This document shows, piece by piece, positions 34,271-44,204 of a stretch of 64,000 nucleotides of DNA (position 1 is its first letter; each line of letters begins with the position of its first letter). Source of the DNA: Mesosutterella faecium. GTDB lineage: Bacteria > Pseudomonadota > Gammaproteobacteria > Burkholderiales > Burkholderiaceae_F. The translations under genes and the position numbers were made by a program. The notes beneath the pieces are model-generated. The model was given only the letters and a program-made list of their open reading frames with translations, was not told where the DNA came from and did not search any database. The DNA is taken from the NCBI RefSeq assembly GCF_022809315.2, contig NZ_JAKZJU020000001.1, positions 868,001 through 932,000 of the forward strand, read 5' to 3'.

Positions 34271-34729
34271 ATGACTGAACTCATTATTGATCGAGACGAA
34301 CGCTTGAAGCTGAGGGCTCAGAGCCACGACCTGGCCCCCGTGGTCCTGCTTGGGCAGAACGGCCTCACGGAGGCGGTGCTCAAGGAGATAGACAAGGCAA
34401 TGAATGCCCGCGGCCTTGTCAAGATTCGCATTCCCGGCGACGACCGCGAGGCACGCTCGGAGATCATCGCCCGGATACTTGACCAGCTGAACGCTGCGCT
34501 CATTCAGGCGATCGGCAAAACGGTGACCGTCTGGCGCCCCATTGCCGAGCAGAAGAACGAAGAGAAGAACGAACAGCGCCCGGATCGGGAGGCGCGCAAG
34601 CCGAGAAGCCGGGGCGGAAAGATCCTGAAGACGGACAAGAAGCGCCTGGCGCAGGCTAAAAAGCCTGTCCGCAGGGCTCATCCGAAGCGCGGGAGGCTTG
34701 TGAAAAAGGCGATGGGGGCAAAGCAGTAA
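34271..34729 (+). CDS. yhbY: CRM-domain RNA-binding protein YhbY
   Basis: Ribosome-assembly RNA-binding protein of 152 aa. The CRM domain fills about 1-95 with the GxxG loop in VVLLGQNGLTEAVL and LVKIRIPG. The Lys/Arg-rich tail to the end is longer than the 97-aa E. coli protein and may bind RNA. ATG 34271 is preferred because GAGGG lies upstream; an ATG at 34250 has none. Confidence 0.9.
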   Translation: MTELIIDRDERLKLRAQSHDLAPVVLLGQNGLTEAVLKEIDKAMNARGLVKIRIPGDDREARSEIIARILDQLNAALIQAIGKTVTVWRPIAEQKNEEKNEQRPDREARKPRSRGGKILKTDKKRLAQAKKPVRRAHPKRGRLVKKAMGAKQ

Positions 34730-34749
34730 ACTGCTTCGAAGGAGTCTCA

Positions 34750-35394
34750 ATGCCGGTAGCCACCAAAAAACTTCGCTCAAACAGGGCATGGCTTGAGCGG
34801 CACCTGACAGACCGCTGGGTCAAGCTCTCGCAGAAAGAGGGCTATCGCGCTCGCTCTGCCTACAAACTTATACAGATCAACGAAAAGGAACACATTTTCC
34901 GGCCGGGTCTGACCGTTGTGGACCTCGGCGCTGCTCCCGGCAGCTGGTCTCAGGTCGCCAGAAAGCTGCTGACCGGTCGGGATGGGAAGCTCTCGGGGCG
35001 CATCGTCGCCATGGATATTCTTCCCATGGACCCGATAGACGGCGTGGCGTTTCTGCAGGGGGATTTCCGGGAGCAGTCGGTGTGTGACGAGCTCGCCCGG
35101 ATCGTCGGCGATGACCGGGTCGATGTCGTGATGTCCGACATGGCGCCCAACCTTTCAGGCATAGCGGCGAGCGATGCGGCCCGCTCAATGCTGCTGTGCG
35201 AGCTCGCCCTGGATTTTGCTCTGGAACACCTCAAGAAAAACGGCTTTTTCATCACGAAGGCCTTTCAGGGCTCCGGCTATTCCCAGTTCGTGGAGGCCGT
35301 GAAGCGCTCTTTTGTGAAGGTTCACGCCCTGAAGCCCGAAGCAAGCCGGGATTCGTCCCCCGAGCAGTACATTGTCGCCAGGGGATTGAAGTAG
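34750..35394 (+). CDS. rlmE: 23S rRNA 2'-O-ribose U2552 methyltransferase
   Basis: 214 aa FtsJ/RrmJ family enzyme. SAM-binding motif VVDLGAAPGSWSQVA, catalytic K-D-K-E set visible in YRARSAYKL, VDVVMSDMAP, FFITKAF and the late Glu. It is placed before ftsH as in many proteobacteria. GAAGGAG stands 8 nt upstream. Confidence 0.96.
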   Translation: MPVATKKLRSNRAWLERHLTDRWVKLSQKEGYRARSAYKLIQINEKEHIFRPGLTVVDLGAAPGSWSQVARKLLTGRDGKLSGRIVAMDILPMDPIDGVAFLQGDFREQSVCDELARIVGDDRVDVVMSDMAPNLSGIAASDAARSMLLCELALDFALEHLKKNGFFITKAFQGSGYSQFVEAVKRSFVKVHALKPEASRDSSPEQYIVARGLK

Positions 35395-35568
35395 CAGCCC
35401 TGCCCGCGCGTCGGAAGTGCTAGGGTTAAAGGCAGTTTGGCGGTCTCCCCATCAGCCGCTTTTTCCATTAGGCTTATAACTCGACAGCCAGTAAATAGCC
35501 GGTTCTGTCTGTTGAGCCTGGCAAGGTATGCCTGCACCGGCAAAGCTTTTTATGCATGGAGTTTGGCT

Positions 35569-37548
35569 TTGGATAATAAATTGCTTGGACGCGTAGCGAT
35601 CTGGGTCCTCGTTGCCGTCGTTTTATTTACGGTGTTCAAACAGTTCGACAACCGTACCACGGCAGCTGTCGACACGACGAGCTACACCCAGTTCATGGAT
35701 GACGCCAAGGCTGGGAAGATAAAGCGGGTCGACATTCAGGGCCACAAGATTTTTGTGAAGCCCAACTCCGGGGCCGAATACCAGATCACTTCTCCGAACG
35801 ATCTGTGGATGGTGGAGGATCTTCGCAAGGCGGGCGTGGCGGTCTACGGCAAGGCCGAGGAGGAGCCCTCCGTCTGGACGACGATCTTTGTGTCATGGTT
35901 CCCCATGCTTCTGCTCATCGGCGTGTGGATCTTCTTTATGCGCCAGATGCAGGGGGGCGGCAAAGGCGGCGCGTTCTCCTTCGGAAAGAGCAAGGCCCGT
36001 ATGCTCGACGGCTCCAACAACACGGTGCGCTTCTCCGATGTGGCCGGCTGCGACGAGGCCAAGGAAGAAGTGCGTGAGGTGGTGGATTTTCTGCGCGATC
36101 CCTCGAAATACCAGAAGCTTGGCGGCCATATCCCGCGCGGCATCCTTCTCGTGGGTTCTCCGGGAACCGGCAAGACGCTGCTTGCGAAGGCGATAGCCGG
36201 CGAGGCGGGCGTTCCTTTCTTCACCATTTCAGGCTCGGATTTCGTGGAAATGTTCGTGGGCGTCGGTGCGGCCCGTGTCCGCGATATGTTTGAAAACGCC
36301 AAGAAGAACGCCCCCTGCATCATCTTCATCGATGAAATCGATGCCGTGGGCCGCCAGAGAGGCGCGGGGCTCGGCGGCGGGAACGATGAGCGGGAGCAGA
36401 CCCTGAACCAGATGCTGGTTGAGATGGACGGCTTTGAAACGGGCACCAACGTCATCGTCATCGCGGCCACCAACCGCCCCGACATTCTGGATCCGGCGCT
36501 GCTGCGTCCGGGGCGCTTTGACCGGCAGGTGGTCGTTCCGCTGCCGGACATCCGCGGCAGGGAGCAGATCCTGAGGGTCCATATGCGCAAGGTGCCGATC
36601 GGTCAGGATGTCCGCGAAGACATCATCGCCCGCGGGACTCCCGGCTTCTCCGGCGCGGATCTGGCGAACCTCGTCAACGAAGCGGCGCTTTTCGCCGCAC
36701 GGAGAAATGCACGTCTTGTCGAAATGGTTGACTTTGAAAACGCCAAAGACAAGATCATGATGGGGGCGGAGCGCCGGGGCATGGTGATGACCGAGGAAGA
36801 AAGGCGCAACACGGCGTACCATGAATCCGGCCATGCCGTGGTCGCCCGCAGCCTGCCCAACGCGGATCCGGTTCACAAGGTCACCATTATTCCCCGCGGC
36901 CGCGCGCTGGGCCTGACCATGCAGCTGCCCACCGAGGACCGCTACTCCTATGACGACAAGTACATCCTCACGCAGATCGCCATCCTGTTCGGCGGGCGCA
37001 TTGCTGAGGAAGTGTTCATGCATCACGCCACCACGGGCGCTTCCAACGACTTCGAACGAGCGACGTCTCTTGCCCGCGACATGGTGACGCGCTATGGCAT
37101 GAGCCCCGATCTGGGGCCAATGGTGTACGCCGAAAAGGAGGGCGAAGTTTTCCTTGGCCGCTCCGTCACCAAGACCCAGCATATTTCTGAGGCGACCATG
37201 CAGCGGGTCGACAATGAGATCCGCCGCATTCTGGACCAGCAGTATGCGCTCGCCCGGAAGATCATCGAGAGCAACCGCGACAAGATGGAGGCCATGGCCG
37301 CCGCCCTTCTGGAGTGGGAGACCATCGACAGCGACCAGATCGATGACATTATGGCCGGACGTACGGTTCGTCCTCCTCACAAGGTGGAATCCGGCGAGCA
37401 GCCCAGGGTGGACGCGGAAAGGGCGGCCCACAGCGCTCCGGCCGCCACGGATGGCGGAGCGGAGGCGGCTAAGCCGGAGGCTCCGGCCTCCCGCCCGTCC
37501 GACTCCCCGGACCGCAGTGAGAGCCAGAACGGGGGCGAGGGCCGCTGA
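35569..37548 (+). CDS. ftsH: ATP-dependent membrane zinc protease FtsH
   Basis: Hexameric inner-membrane AAA+ protease that degrades LpxC, sigma-32 and SecY. It has 659 aa. Two membrane helices (about 6-24 and 105-125) flank a periplasmic loop. Walker A GSPGTGKT is at 196-203, Walker B IIFIDEID and the second-region homology follow, and the zinc site HESGH has His418, Glu419 and His422. I chose TTG 35569 because GGAG lies 7 nt upstream and the product then matches the short N-terminus of relatives; an ATG at 35437 would add 44 unrelated residues. It leads the ftsH-folP-glmM operon. Confidence 0.95.
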   Translation: MDNKLLGRVAIWVLVAVVLFTVFKQFDNRTTAAVDTTSYTQFMDDAKAGKIKRVDIQGHKIFVKPNSGAEYQITSPNDLWMVEDLRKAGVAVYGKAEEEPSVWTTIFVSWFPMLLLIGVWIFFMRQMQGGGKGGAFSFGKSKARMLDGSNNTVRFSDVAGCDEAKEEVREVVDFLRDPSKYQKLGGHIPRGILLVGSPGTGKTLLAKAIAGEAGVPFFTISGSDFVEMFVGVGAARVRDMFENAKKNAPCIIFIDEIDAVGRQRGAGLGGGNDEREQTLNQMLVEMDGFETGTNVIVIAATNRPDILDPALLRPGRFDRQVVVPLPDIRGREQILRVHMRKVPIGQDVREDIIARGTPGFSGADLANLVNEAALFAARRNARLVEMVDFENAKDKIMMGAERRGMVMTEEERRNTAYHESGHAVVARSLPNADPVHKVTIIPRGRALGLTMQLPTEDRYSYDDKYILTQIAILFGGRIAEEVFMHHATTGASNDFERATSLARDMVTRYGMSPDLGPMVYAEKEGEVFLGRSVTKTQHISEATMQRVDNEIRRILDQQYALARKIIESNRDKMEAMAAALLEWETIDSDQIDDIMAGRTVRPPHKVESGEQPRVDAERAAHSAPAATDGGAEAAKPEAPASRPSDSPDRSESQNGGEGR

Positions 37549-37608
37549 GGCCTGCCGGCGGTGTTGAAAAACCGGCGTGATCTGCCCCCCGTACTGGCAG
37601 ACCGCAAG

Positions 37609-37649
37609 AAGGCCTGAGCGGCCGGTTTAAAACCGGCGCCGGGCCTTTT
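37609..37649 (+). terminator. hairpin between ftsH and folP
   Basis: AAGGCC (37609-37614) pairs with GGCCTT (37642-37647) outside an inner GCCGGT/ACCGGC stem, followed by TTTTCCTTT. The T-run is short, so partial termination between ftsH and folP is likely. Confidence 0.6.
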
Positions 37650-37746
37650 CCTTTAAGCGAGAGCCGGGAGGTTTGGGCCGGCATCCGCAGTTCCCGGAGC
37701 TGCGGCCTGGTGGAAGAAAATCGTTTTTGCAGCAAGGAGCACTCTT

Positions 37747-38601
37747 ATGCCTATTGTTCGTCACTGGCAGTGCGGAGGCCGGAATTTCTCCCTGGACCGG
37801 CCTCTGGTGATGGGAATACTCAACGTCACGCCCGATTCGTTCTCGGACGGCGGTGAGCACAACTCTTTCCGGAGCGCTGTCGCCTGGGGCCGCATGATGG
37901 TGGCGCAGGGCGCGGATATCGTCGACGTCGGAGGCGAGTCCACGCGTCCCAACGCCGTGCCTGTGTCAGAGCAGGAGGAGCTCGACCGGGTGATTCCCGT
38001 GGTGGAGGCGCTGGCGGGGCAGGGCTGCGCGGTTTCCGTGGATACGAGCCGTGCCTCGGTGATGCTCGCGAGCGTGAAGGCCGGAGCCTGCATCCTGAAC
38101 GACGTGATGGCCTTTACGGAGCCTGGAGCGCTGGATGCGGCGGCTTCGACAGATGCGGGGCTGATCATCATGCACGGCTGGAAGGCGGCCGAGGAGGACC
38201 GGCGCCAGGCCGGCGAGGGTTCGCTCATAGAATCCATCATCGGGTATTTGAAAGCCCGGCAAACGCTTTTAGAATCCAAGGGGGTTGACCCGGCGCGCAT
38301 CTGCTGGGATCCTGGATTCGGTTTTGGCAAGACGGTGCAGCAGAATTTTGAAATACTGGCAGCAACGTCTCGCTTCGTGAAAGAGGGACAGCCCTTTTTG
38401 ATGGCCCTGTCGCGTAAAAGCAGTCTGGGAGCCGTCACGGGAGTCGATGTGCCTGCCCGGAGGGTGGCCGCTTCGGTTGCAGGAGCTTTGATCGCGATCG
38501 AGCGGGGGGCGCATCTGGTGCGCGTGCATGATGTTGCGGAAACCCTCCAGGCGATCAGGGTGCTGCAGGCCGTTCGTTCTTCGTCTGACAACAAACAATA
38601 G
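37747..38601 (+). CDS. folP: dihydropteroate synthase
   Basis: Condenses pABA with pterin pyrophosphate in folate synthesis; target of sulfonamides. It has 284 aa with [36 protein letters not shown] and [11 protein letters not shown], all canonical. AAGGAG lies 8 nt upstream of the ATG. glmM follows after 11 nt. Confidence 0.96.
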   Translation: MPIVRHWQCGGRNFSLDRPLVMGILNVTPDSFSDGGEHNSFRSAVAWGRMMVAQGADIVDVGGESTRPNAVPVSEQEELDRVIPVVEALAGQGCAVSVDTSRASVMLASVKAGACILNDVMAFTEPGALDAAASTDAGLIIMHGWKAAEEDRRQAGEGSLIESIIGYLKARQTLLESKGVDPARICWDPGFGFGKTVQQNFEILAATSRFVKEGQPFLMALSRKSSLGAVTGVDVPARRVAASVAGALIAIERGAHLVRVHDVAETLQAIRVLQAVRSSSDNKQ

Positions 38602-38612
38602 GAAGCTGGATT

Positions 38613-39956
38613 ATGGCCCGTCGTTATTTCGGTACGGATGGTGTAAGAGGGAGAGTGGGATCGTTTCCCATTGTTCCGGACTTCGTGGTCCGTCTTGGCC
38701 ATGCAGCCGGCCTGGTTCTCGCGCGGCACAGCAAGGACGCCCATCCGACGGTGCTGATCGGAAAAGACACCCGTATCTCTGGCTATATGCTGGAAGCCTG
38801 CCTGCAGGCAGGCTTTTCAAGCGCCGGAGTCGACATCGTGCTCTGCGGCCCCATTCCCACCCCGGCAGTGGCTTATCTGACGCAGGCCCTGCGGCTCACG
38901 GCAGGAGTTGTCATCAGCGCCTCGCACAACCCCTATACGGACAACGGCATCAAATTCTTCTCCGCCGAGGGGCTGAAGCTGCCCGATGAGATCGAGCAGG
39001 AGATCGAGTCTGAGCTTGACCGGGGCATGCAGAGCATCGACAGCGACCGGCTGGGCAAGGCCGTGAGGCTGGACGACGCCCAGGGGCGCTACATCGAGTT
39101 CTGCAAATCGACAATCTCGGGGAAAGTGCACTTCAAAGGCATGAAGCTCTACCTCGATACGGCCAATGGAGCGGCATACAAGGTCGCCCCCGCGGTGTTC
39201 CACGAGCTCGGCGCCATCGTGACGGTTGAAAACAACCAACCGAACGGCCTCAACATCAACCTCAACTGCGGAGCCACGCATACGGAGACTTTGTCGGACC
39301 GGGTGCGCAAGGCCGGCTGCGATGTGGGGCTTTCGTTTGACGGCGATGCGGACCGTCTGATCATGGCGGACGCCGAGGGCAGGGTCTACAACGGCGACCA
39401 GCTGCTTTACATCATCGTCTGCGACCGGCTGCGCAAGCACCCGGTGAAGGGCGTGGCGGGAACCCTGATGTCCAACTACGGGCTGGAGAAAAGGTTGCGC
39501 GAGCTCTCCATTCCTTTCGAGCGCACCAAGGTTGGGGATCGCTACGTTGTGGAAAAGCTTTTGGAAAAAGGCTGGCTGTACGGCGGAGAGAGCTCCGGGC
39601 ATGTGCTGTGCCTCGACCGGCAGACCACGGGCGACGGCATAGTCACGGCCATGCAGGTCCTCTCTGCCATGCGCAGGACCGGCCAGAGCCTGGCTGAGCT
39701 GACAGCGGATCTGCATATGCTCCCTCAGGTTCTCATCAACTGCAGGCTCGAGCCAGGATTTGACTGGATGCAGCAAAAGCCGCTGCTCGAGGCAAAGGCG
39801 AAGGTGGACAGCCTTTTGGAGGGCAGGGGGCGCGTCCTGATCCGCCCCTCGGGCACGGAACCGGTGCTGCGGATCATGGTCGAGGCTCCGGAGGAAGCTG
39901 AGGCGAGGAAGCTGGCCGAGGAAATTGCCTCGACGCTCAGGCAGCGGAAAAATTAA
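38613..39956 (+). CDS. glmM: phosphoglucosamine mutase
   Basis: Converts GlcN-6-P to GlcN-1-P for peptidoglycan and LPS. It has 447 aa. The active phosphoserine is in [14 protein letters not shown], the metal loop is DGDADRLI, the sugar loop GGESSGHV and the phosphate site [12 protein letters not shown]. The family start [13 protein letters not shown] is intact. Confidence 0.97.
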   Translation: MARRYFGTDGVRGRVGSFPIVPDFVVRLGHAAGLVLARHSKDAHPTVLIGKDTRISGYMLEACLQAGFSSAGVDIVLCGPIPTPAVAYLTQALRLTAGVVISASHNPYTDNGIKFFSAEGLKLPDEIEQEIESELDRGMQSIDSDRLGKAVRLDDAQGRYIEFCKSTISGKVHFKGMKLYLDTANGAAYKVAPAVFHELGAIVTVENNQPNGLNINLNCGATHTETLSDRVRKAGCDVGLSFDGDADRLIMADAEGRVYNGDQLLYIIVCDRLRKHPVKGVAGTLMSNYGLEKRLRELSIPFERTKVGDRYVVEKLLEKGWLYGGESSGHVLCLDRQTTGDGIVTAMQVLSAMRRTGQSLAELTADLHMLPQVLINCRLEPGFDWMQQKPLLEAKAKVDSLLEGRGRVLIRPSGTEPVLRIMVEAPEEAEARKLAEEIASTLRQRKN

Positions 39957-39960
39957 GCAA

Positions 39961-40659
39961 ATGGAAAAAATTCTCATAGTTGAAGATGAACGCGCGATCA
40001 GCGAGCTGGTTGCGTTCTCGTGCAAGACAGCCGGCTTCAGCGCCGTTCAGACCGGCAGTGCGGAAGAGGCGGACCAGCAGCTGAGGAGCTCCGTGCCCGA
40101 CCTCATCATCCTGGACTGGATGCTGCCGGGCTGCTCCGGCCTCGAATGGCTTGTGAGGCTTCGTTCTTCAGAGAACTATTCCAATGTGCCGGTCATTCTG
40201 CTGACGGCGCGCGGCAGCGAGTCCGACCGCGTGAGCGGCCTTGAGGCCGGCGCCGACGATTACGTCGTCAAGCCTTTTTCCCCCAGGGAGCTTGTGGCTA
40301 GGATCCGGGCGGTACTGCGCCGCCGTTCCTCCTCTGAGGGCGGGAAGTCCGCCGGCAAGGAGGTCTCGATCGGCCCGCTCGCAATGAATGAGGAAAGGTT
40401 CGAAGCCCTGGTGGACGGCACGCAGATCCGGCTGGGCGTAATTGAGTTCAAAATCCTCTTTCTCATGGCTTCCCACCCCGGCCGCGTTTTCAGCCGCGGG
40501 CAGTTGCTTTCGCTGATCTGGGATTCGGCCGACGAAATTGATGAGAGAACGGTGGACGTCCATATCCTGAGGCTTCGCAAGCAGCTCGCAAAAACCTCGG
40601 CCTGCAGCATGGTGGAAACCGTGAGAGGCCTGGGCTATCGAGTCGTGAATCCGCACTGA
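39961..40659 (+). CDS. phoB: OmpR/PhoB family response regulator, PhoB-like
   Basis: 232 aa. Receiver domain with phospho-Asp in LIILDWMLPG and the Lys in YVVKPFSP, then a winged helix DNA-binding domain (ERTVDVHILRLRKQL). The pairing with a PhoR-like kinase and the sequence support PhoB, but no pst or phoU gene is nearby. ATG 39961, 4 nt after glmM, starts the receiver directly. Confidence 0.85.
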   Translation: MEKILIVEDERAISELVAFSCKTAGFSAVQTGSAEEADQQLRSSVPDLIILDWMLPGCSGLEWLVRLRSSENYSNVPVILLTARGSESDRVSGLEAGADDYVVKPFSPRELVARIRAVLRRRSSSEGGKSAGKEVSIGPLAMNEERFEALVDGTQIRLGVIEFKILFLMASHPGRVFSRGQLLSLIWDSADEIDERTVDVHILRLRKQLAKTSACSMVETVRGLGYRVVNPH

Positions 40660-40683
40660 CCGGCCAAAGGAAGAGCTGCGGCT

Positions 40684-42003
40684 ATGAATGTGAGAGAGAC
40701 TCTGTCGGAGATGCTTATCTTTCTCGGCATCGTATCCGCGATTTTCCTGACCGGACTCGTGTTCGCCCTGAGCTTCGATCTCATTTACGGTCTGGCCGCG
40801 GCCCTGGCCTGCGCACTGCTTTTTCTTTTCATCGATTTCCGCCGCATAGATTGGATCACGCGCTGGCTGGAAAAACCCTCGCTGGCCGAAATCCCCGAGG
40901 TGAGCCAGTACAACAGCTGGTACAGAGTTCTGGACCGCCTCCGCCAGAACAGGATCCAGTTTGAGAAAAACACGAAAAAAATGAAATCCCGCGAAACACG
41001 CTACCGCCGGACGCTTTCGACGCTTCCCGACGGAGTGGTGCTGATTAAGACGGGATGGCTTCTGGACTGGTGCAATGAGGCTGCGGAAAAGCAGCTTGGG
41101 ATCGACCCTGAAACCGACCACGGGCGTTCAGCTCTTGATATTTTCAAGGACACCCCGCTCGCTTCTTATCTGGAGAAGGGGGATTTTTCCAAGGCCCTCA
41201 TGCTGACATTTGCCGACCGTGCGGTATCGCTCGAGATCCGTGTGACAGTTCTGGGAAGGAAAAACATTGTGCTTTTGTCCCATGACGTCACGGAGCGGGA
41301 GCGGCTCGACTCGGTGAGGAAGGACTTCGTCGCAAATGTGAGCCATGAACTGCGGACGCCGCTCACTGTGATCAATGGGTTCCTGGAGCTTGCCGGGGCC
41401 GGTGCGGCGGACGGAAAAGTCTGCATGGACCGGGAGCATTTTGCCCTTATGCAGGATCAGGCTCACAGGATGAGCAACCTGGTGTCGGATCTTCTCACGC
41501 TCTCACGGCTCGAGCAGGGCATTGAGGAGCCCGCGGATGACGAGATTGATATGGACAGCCTGCTCAGGCAGGCCGTGGAAGAAGGCCGGGCTGTGTCAGG
41601 CGGGCACCATGAGATCACTTGGAGCGCGCAGCCCTGCCGGCTGAAGGGCAATGAGGCGGAGGTTCGCAGCGCCCTGGCCAACCTGGTGTCCAACGCGGTT
41701 CGCTACACGCCGCACAACGGGCACATTCATGTGGACTGGAAGGATGCCGGGGCGGGCAGAGGGCTTGTTCTTTCAGTGTCCGATGACGGCATAGGCATCG
41801 ACCCGAAGGACATACCGAGGATTACCGAGAGGTTCTATCGGGTCGACAAGAGCCGCTCGAGGGACACCGGCGGCACGGGGCTCGGGCTGGCGATTGTGAA
41901 GCACATCATGATCAGGCACGGGGGGCGCCTGGAAATCAAGTCCACGCCGGGGAAGGGATCTGTTTTCTCCATGGTCTTTCCGGAGGACAGAAAAGTTTCT
42001 TAA
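40684..42003 (+). CDS. phoR: sensor histidine kinase, PhoR-like
   Basis: 439 aa. Two N-terminal membrane segments (about 10-55) with almost no periplasmic part, as in PhoR. A PAS-like region at about 105-215 is followed by HisKA with FVANVSHELRTPLTV and the HATPase boxes NLVSNAVRYTP, SDDGIGI and GGTGLGLAIV. Its stop codon is 3 bp before the -35 of the tRNA promoter. Confidence 0.87.
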   Translation: MNVRETLSEMLIFLGIVSAIFLTGLVFALSFDLIYGLAAALACALLFLFIDFRRIDWITRWLEKPSLAEIPEVSQYNSWYRVLDRLRQNRIQFEKNTKKMKSRETRYRRTLSTLPDGVVLIKTGWLLDWCNEAAEKQLGIDPETDHGRSALDIFKDTPLASYLEKGDFSKALMLTFADRAVSLEIRVTVLGRKNIVLLSHDVTERERLDSVRKDFVANVSHELRTPLTVINGFLELAGAGAADGKVCMDREHFALMQDQAHRMSNLVSDLLTLSRLEQGIEEPADDEIDMDSLLRQAVEEGRAVSGGHHEITWSAQPCRLKGNEAEVRSALANLVSNAVRYTPHNGHIHVDWKDAGAGRGLVLSVSDDGIGIDPKDIPRITERFYRVDKSRSRDTGGTGLGLAIVKHIMIRHGGRLEIKSTPGKGSVFSMVFPEDRKVS

Positions 42004-42005
42004 AG

Positions 42006-42033
42006 TTGATTTTCGGTTGGTTTTATGTATAAT
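42006..42033 (+). promoter_or_regulatory. promoter of the tRNA-Pro-Arg-His unit
   Basis: -35 TTGATT (42006-42011) and -10 TATAAT (42028-42033) are separated by 16 bp. The start would be about 42040, just before tRNA-Pro. It is the strongest sigma-70 match in the window. Confidence 0.8.
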
Positions 42034-42043
42034 TCAATTCTCT

Positions 42044-42120
42044 CGGGGTGTGGCGCAGTCTGGTAGCGCGCCTGCTTTGGGAGCAGGATGTCGGGAGTTC
42101 GAATCTCTTCACCCCGACCA
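42044..42120 (+). tRNA. tRNA-Pro (anticodon UGG)
   Basis: 77-nt cloverleaf. Acceptor CGGGGTG pairs with CACCCCG, the anticodon stem CCTGC/GCAGG holds loop TTTGGGA, the T-loop is TTCGAAT, and CCA is encoded. Confidence 0.96.
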
Positions 42121-42148
42121 GACCGAAGGTCTGCTGGTTGCGATCGAT

Positions 42149-42225
42149 CCGCCCGTAGCTCAGCTGGATAGAGCATCTGCCTTCTAAGCAGAGGGTCGCT
42201 GGTTCGAATCCTGCCGGGCGGACCA
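42149..42225 (+). tRNA. tRNA-Arg (anticodon UCU)
   Basis: 77-nt cloverleaf. Acceptor CCGCCCG pairs with CGGGCGG, the anticodon loop CTTCTAA gives TCT, the T-loop is TTCGAAT, and CCA is encoded. Confidence 0.95.
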
Positions 42226-42236
42226 GCAAATTTTAT

Positions 42237-42313
42237 GGTGGGTGTAGCTCAGTTGGTAGAGTCCCGGATTGTGATTCCGGTTGTCGTCGGTTCGAGTCCG
42301 ACCTCCCACCCCA
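42237..42313 (+). tRNA. tRNA-His (anticodon GUG)
   Basis: Anticodon loop TTGTGAT gives GTG. The extra G(-1) at 42237 faces the discriminator C at 42310, the histidine identity pair, and CCA is encoded. The acceptor stem has a T-T mismatch at pair 6-67 and the D-stem a G-T at 10-25. Confidence 0.94.
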
Positions 42314-42319
42314 TATTTT

Positions 42320-42356
42320 AAAAGTCCGTGTCGGTTCAACCCGAGCGGACTTTTTT
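42320..42356 (+). terminator. terminator of the tRNA unit
   Basis: AAAAGTCCG pairs with CGGACTTTT, an inner TCGG/CCGA pair extends the stem, and TTTTTT follows. Confidence 0.9.
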
Positions 42357-42377
42357 CGTTGCTGAGACAGATTCACC

Positions 42378-42923
42378 ATGGCTGAAGAACAGGATGAGGA
42401 TGAAGTAAGCCTTCCAGGGCTGCCTGCCCATGCGCCTAACTACATGACCCCTGAGTGCTACAGGCGCATGCTCGATGAAAGGGAAAACTTGGTGCGCGTC
42501 GAGCGTCCGTCCGTGGTGAACATTGTTTCCTGGGCTGCGTCCAACGGCGACAGATCGGAAAACGGGGACTATCAGTACGGGAAAAAACGCCTTCGCGAGA
42601 TAGACCGGCGGATCCGCTTTTTAAACAAGCGCATTGAGTCGGCGCAGGTGGTTGATGTCCGGAACCGTCCCCCGACTGATCAGGTGTATTTCGGAGCAAC
42701 GGTGACTTATGAGGAGAGCTCGACCGGGACGGAGCGCACGGTGCGCATTGTGGGAATCGATGAGATGGATCCGGACAAAGGCGACGTGTCCTGGATCAGT
42801 CCGATAGCCCGGGTGCTGCTGCGGGCGCACGAGGGAGACGAGGTCCGGCTGCCGACCCCCAGGGGCGTCGAGACCATCGAGATCCTCGAGGTCAAATACA
42901 CCGGCGAGTCCCCCCGGAAATAA
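42378..42923 (+). CDS. greB: transcription elongation factor GreB
   Basis: 181 aa paralogue of GreA. The coiled-coil tip has NGDRSENGDYQYGKKRLREID, the GreB-type pattern, and the C-terminal domain has VSWISPIARVLLRAHEGDEV. An acidic 20-residue N-terminal extension precedes the usual start. It begins right after the tRNA terminator and converges on ugd. Confidence 0.93.
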   Translation: MAEEQDEDEVSLPGLPAHAPNYMTPECYRRMLDERENLVRVERPSVVNIVSWAASNGDRSENGDYQYGKKRLREIDRRIRFLNKRIESAQVVDVRNRPPTDQVYFGATVTYEESSTGTERTVRIVGIDEMDPDKGDVSWISPIARVLLRAHEGDEVRLPTPRGVETIEILEVKYTGESPRK

Positions 42924-42957
42924 TCGCCGGGGCCTCCGCGTCCTGCATTCCACGGCG

Positions 42958-44130
42958 TCAGTTGTTGCCGAAAATGTCCCGGGTGTAGACCTTGGAGCGG
43001 ACGTCCTCCAGCTCGTCGTTCCAGCGGTTGGCGATGATGAGGCCGCACTCCTGCTTGAGCTTCTCCAGGCTGCGGGTGGCCGGGATTCCTTCGAACTGAT
43101 CCGCCTTCAGCGCAGGCTCGTAGATGAGCAGTTCTGCGCCCTTGGCCTTGAGCCTTCGGATGACGCCCTGGATGCTCGATTCGCGGAAATTGTCTGATCC
43201 GGATTTCATGATGAGCCTGTAGACGCCGATTCTGCCGGCCTTCTTCTTCAGTATTTCATCGGCAATGAAGTCCTTGCGGATACTGTTGGTCTCCACGATG
43301 CTCCGGACGAGGCGCTCAGGAACCGCGTCGTCGGTATAGTTTGCGAGCAGCTGCTTGGTATCCTTCGGCAGACAGTATCCGCCGAAACCGAAAGAGGGGT
43401 TGCAGTAAAAATGGCCGATGCGGGGATCCAGGGTCACCCCGTCGATGATCTCCCGAGTGTTGAGTCCTTTGCGCACGGCGAAGGAGTCCAGTTCGTTGAA
43501 ATATCCGACCCGCATGGCGAGATAGGTGTTCGAGAAAAGCTTGACAGCCTCGGCTTCAGTCGAGCCGGTGAAAAGAACGGGCGTGTCCTTCCTCCTGCCG
43601 CCCTCCAGCAGCAGCCTGGCGAACTCGTGCGCCTTGGGCGTCGAATCGCCGATGATGATTCTCGAAGGATACAGGTTGTCATAGAGCGCCTTGCCTTCGC
43701 GAAGGAACTCGGGCACGAAGATGATGTTGCTCACCCCAAGCCGCTCCTTGAGCGCTTTCGTGTATCCGATCGGAATGGTGGATTTGATAATAATGGTGGC
43801 CCTGGGGTTGATCCTGAGGACATCGCCGATCACGGATTCCACGGAGCGCGTGTTGAAATGGTTGGTCTCAGGGTCGTAATTGGTTGGCGTTGCGACAATG
43901 ACGTAGGACGCCCCCTCATAAGCCGTGCGGGGATCCGTCGTAGCCGTGAGATTCAGGTCGGCCTGGGCCAGAAACCTGTCGATTTCCGGGTCGACGATGG
44001 GGCTTTTCCTTGCGTTAATGAGCTCCGCTTTCTCCGGGACCACGTCCAGGGCCACAACTTCGTTGTGCTGGGCCAGCAGCACTGCGTTGGAAAGGCCCAC
44101 ATAGCCGATGCCGGCGACTGCTATTTTCAT
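42958..44130 (-). CDS. ugd: UDP-glucose 6-dehydrogenase
   Basis: Makes UDP-glucuronate for surface polysaccharide or aminoarabinose. It has 390 aa. NAD site [25 protein letters not shown], and the catalytic cysteine in [15 protein letters not shown]. In enteric bacteria ugd is under PhoP/PmrA; here it lies 74 bp from a YrbL-like gene, which is also PhoP-linked in E. coli, a coincidence worth noting. Confidence 0.94.
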   Translation of the reverse strand: MKIAVAGIGYVGLSNAVLLAQHNEVVALDVVPEKAELINARKSPIVDPEIDRFLAQADLNLTATTDPRTAYEGASYVIVATPTNYDPETNHFNTRSVESVIGDVLRINPRATIIIKSTIPIGYTKALKERLGVSNIIFVPEFLREGKALYDNLYPSRIIIGDSTPKAHEFARLLLEGGRRKDTPVLFTGSTEAEAVKLFSNTYLAMRVGYFNELDSFAVRKGLNTREIIDGVTLDPRIGHFYCNPSFGFGGYCLPKDTKQLLANYTDDAVPERLVRSIVETNSIRKDFIADEILKKKAGRIGVYRLIMKSGSDNFRESSIQGVIRRLKAKGAELLIYEPALKADQFEGIPATRSLEKLKQECGLIIANRWNDELEDVRSKVYTRDIFGNN

Positions 44131-44204
44131 AATCGACTCTTATCTGACTGAAGAACCTGTAACTGACTCATTATAGGGGGCCGCAGGGTGCGGCTCCTGC
44201 CCGA

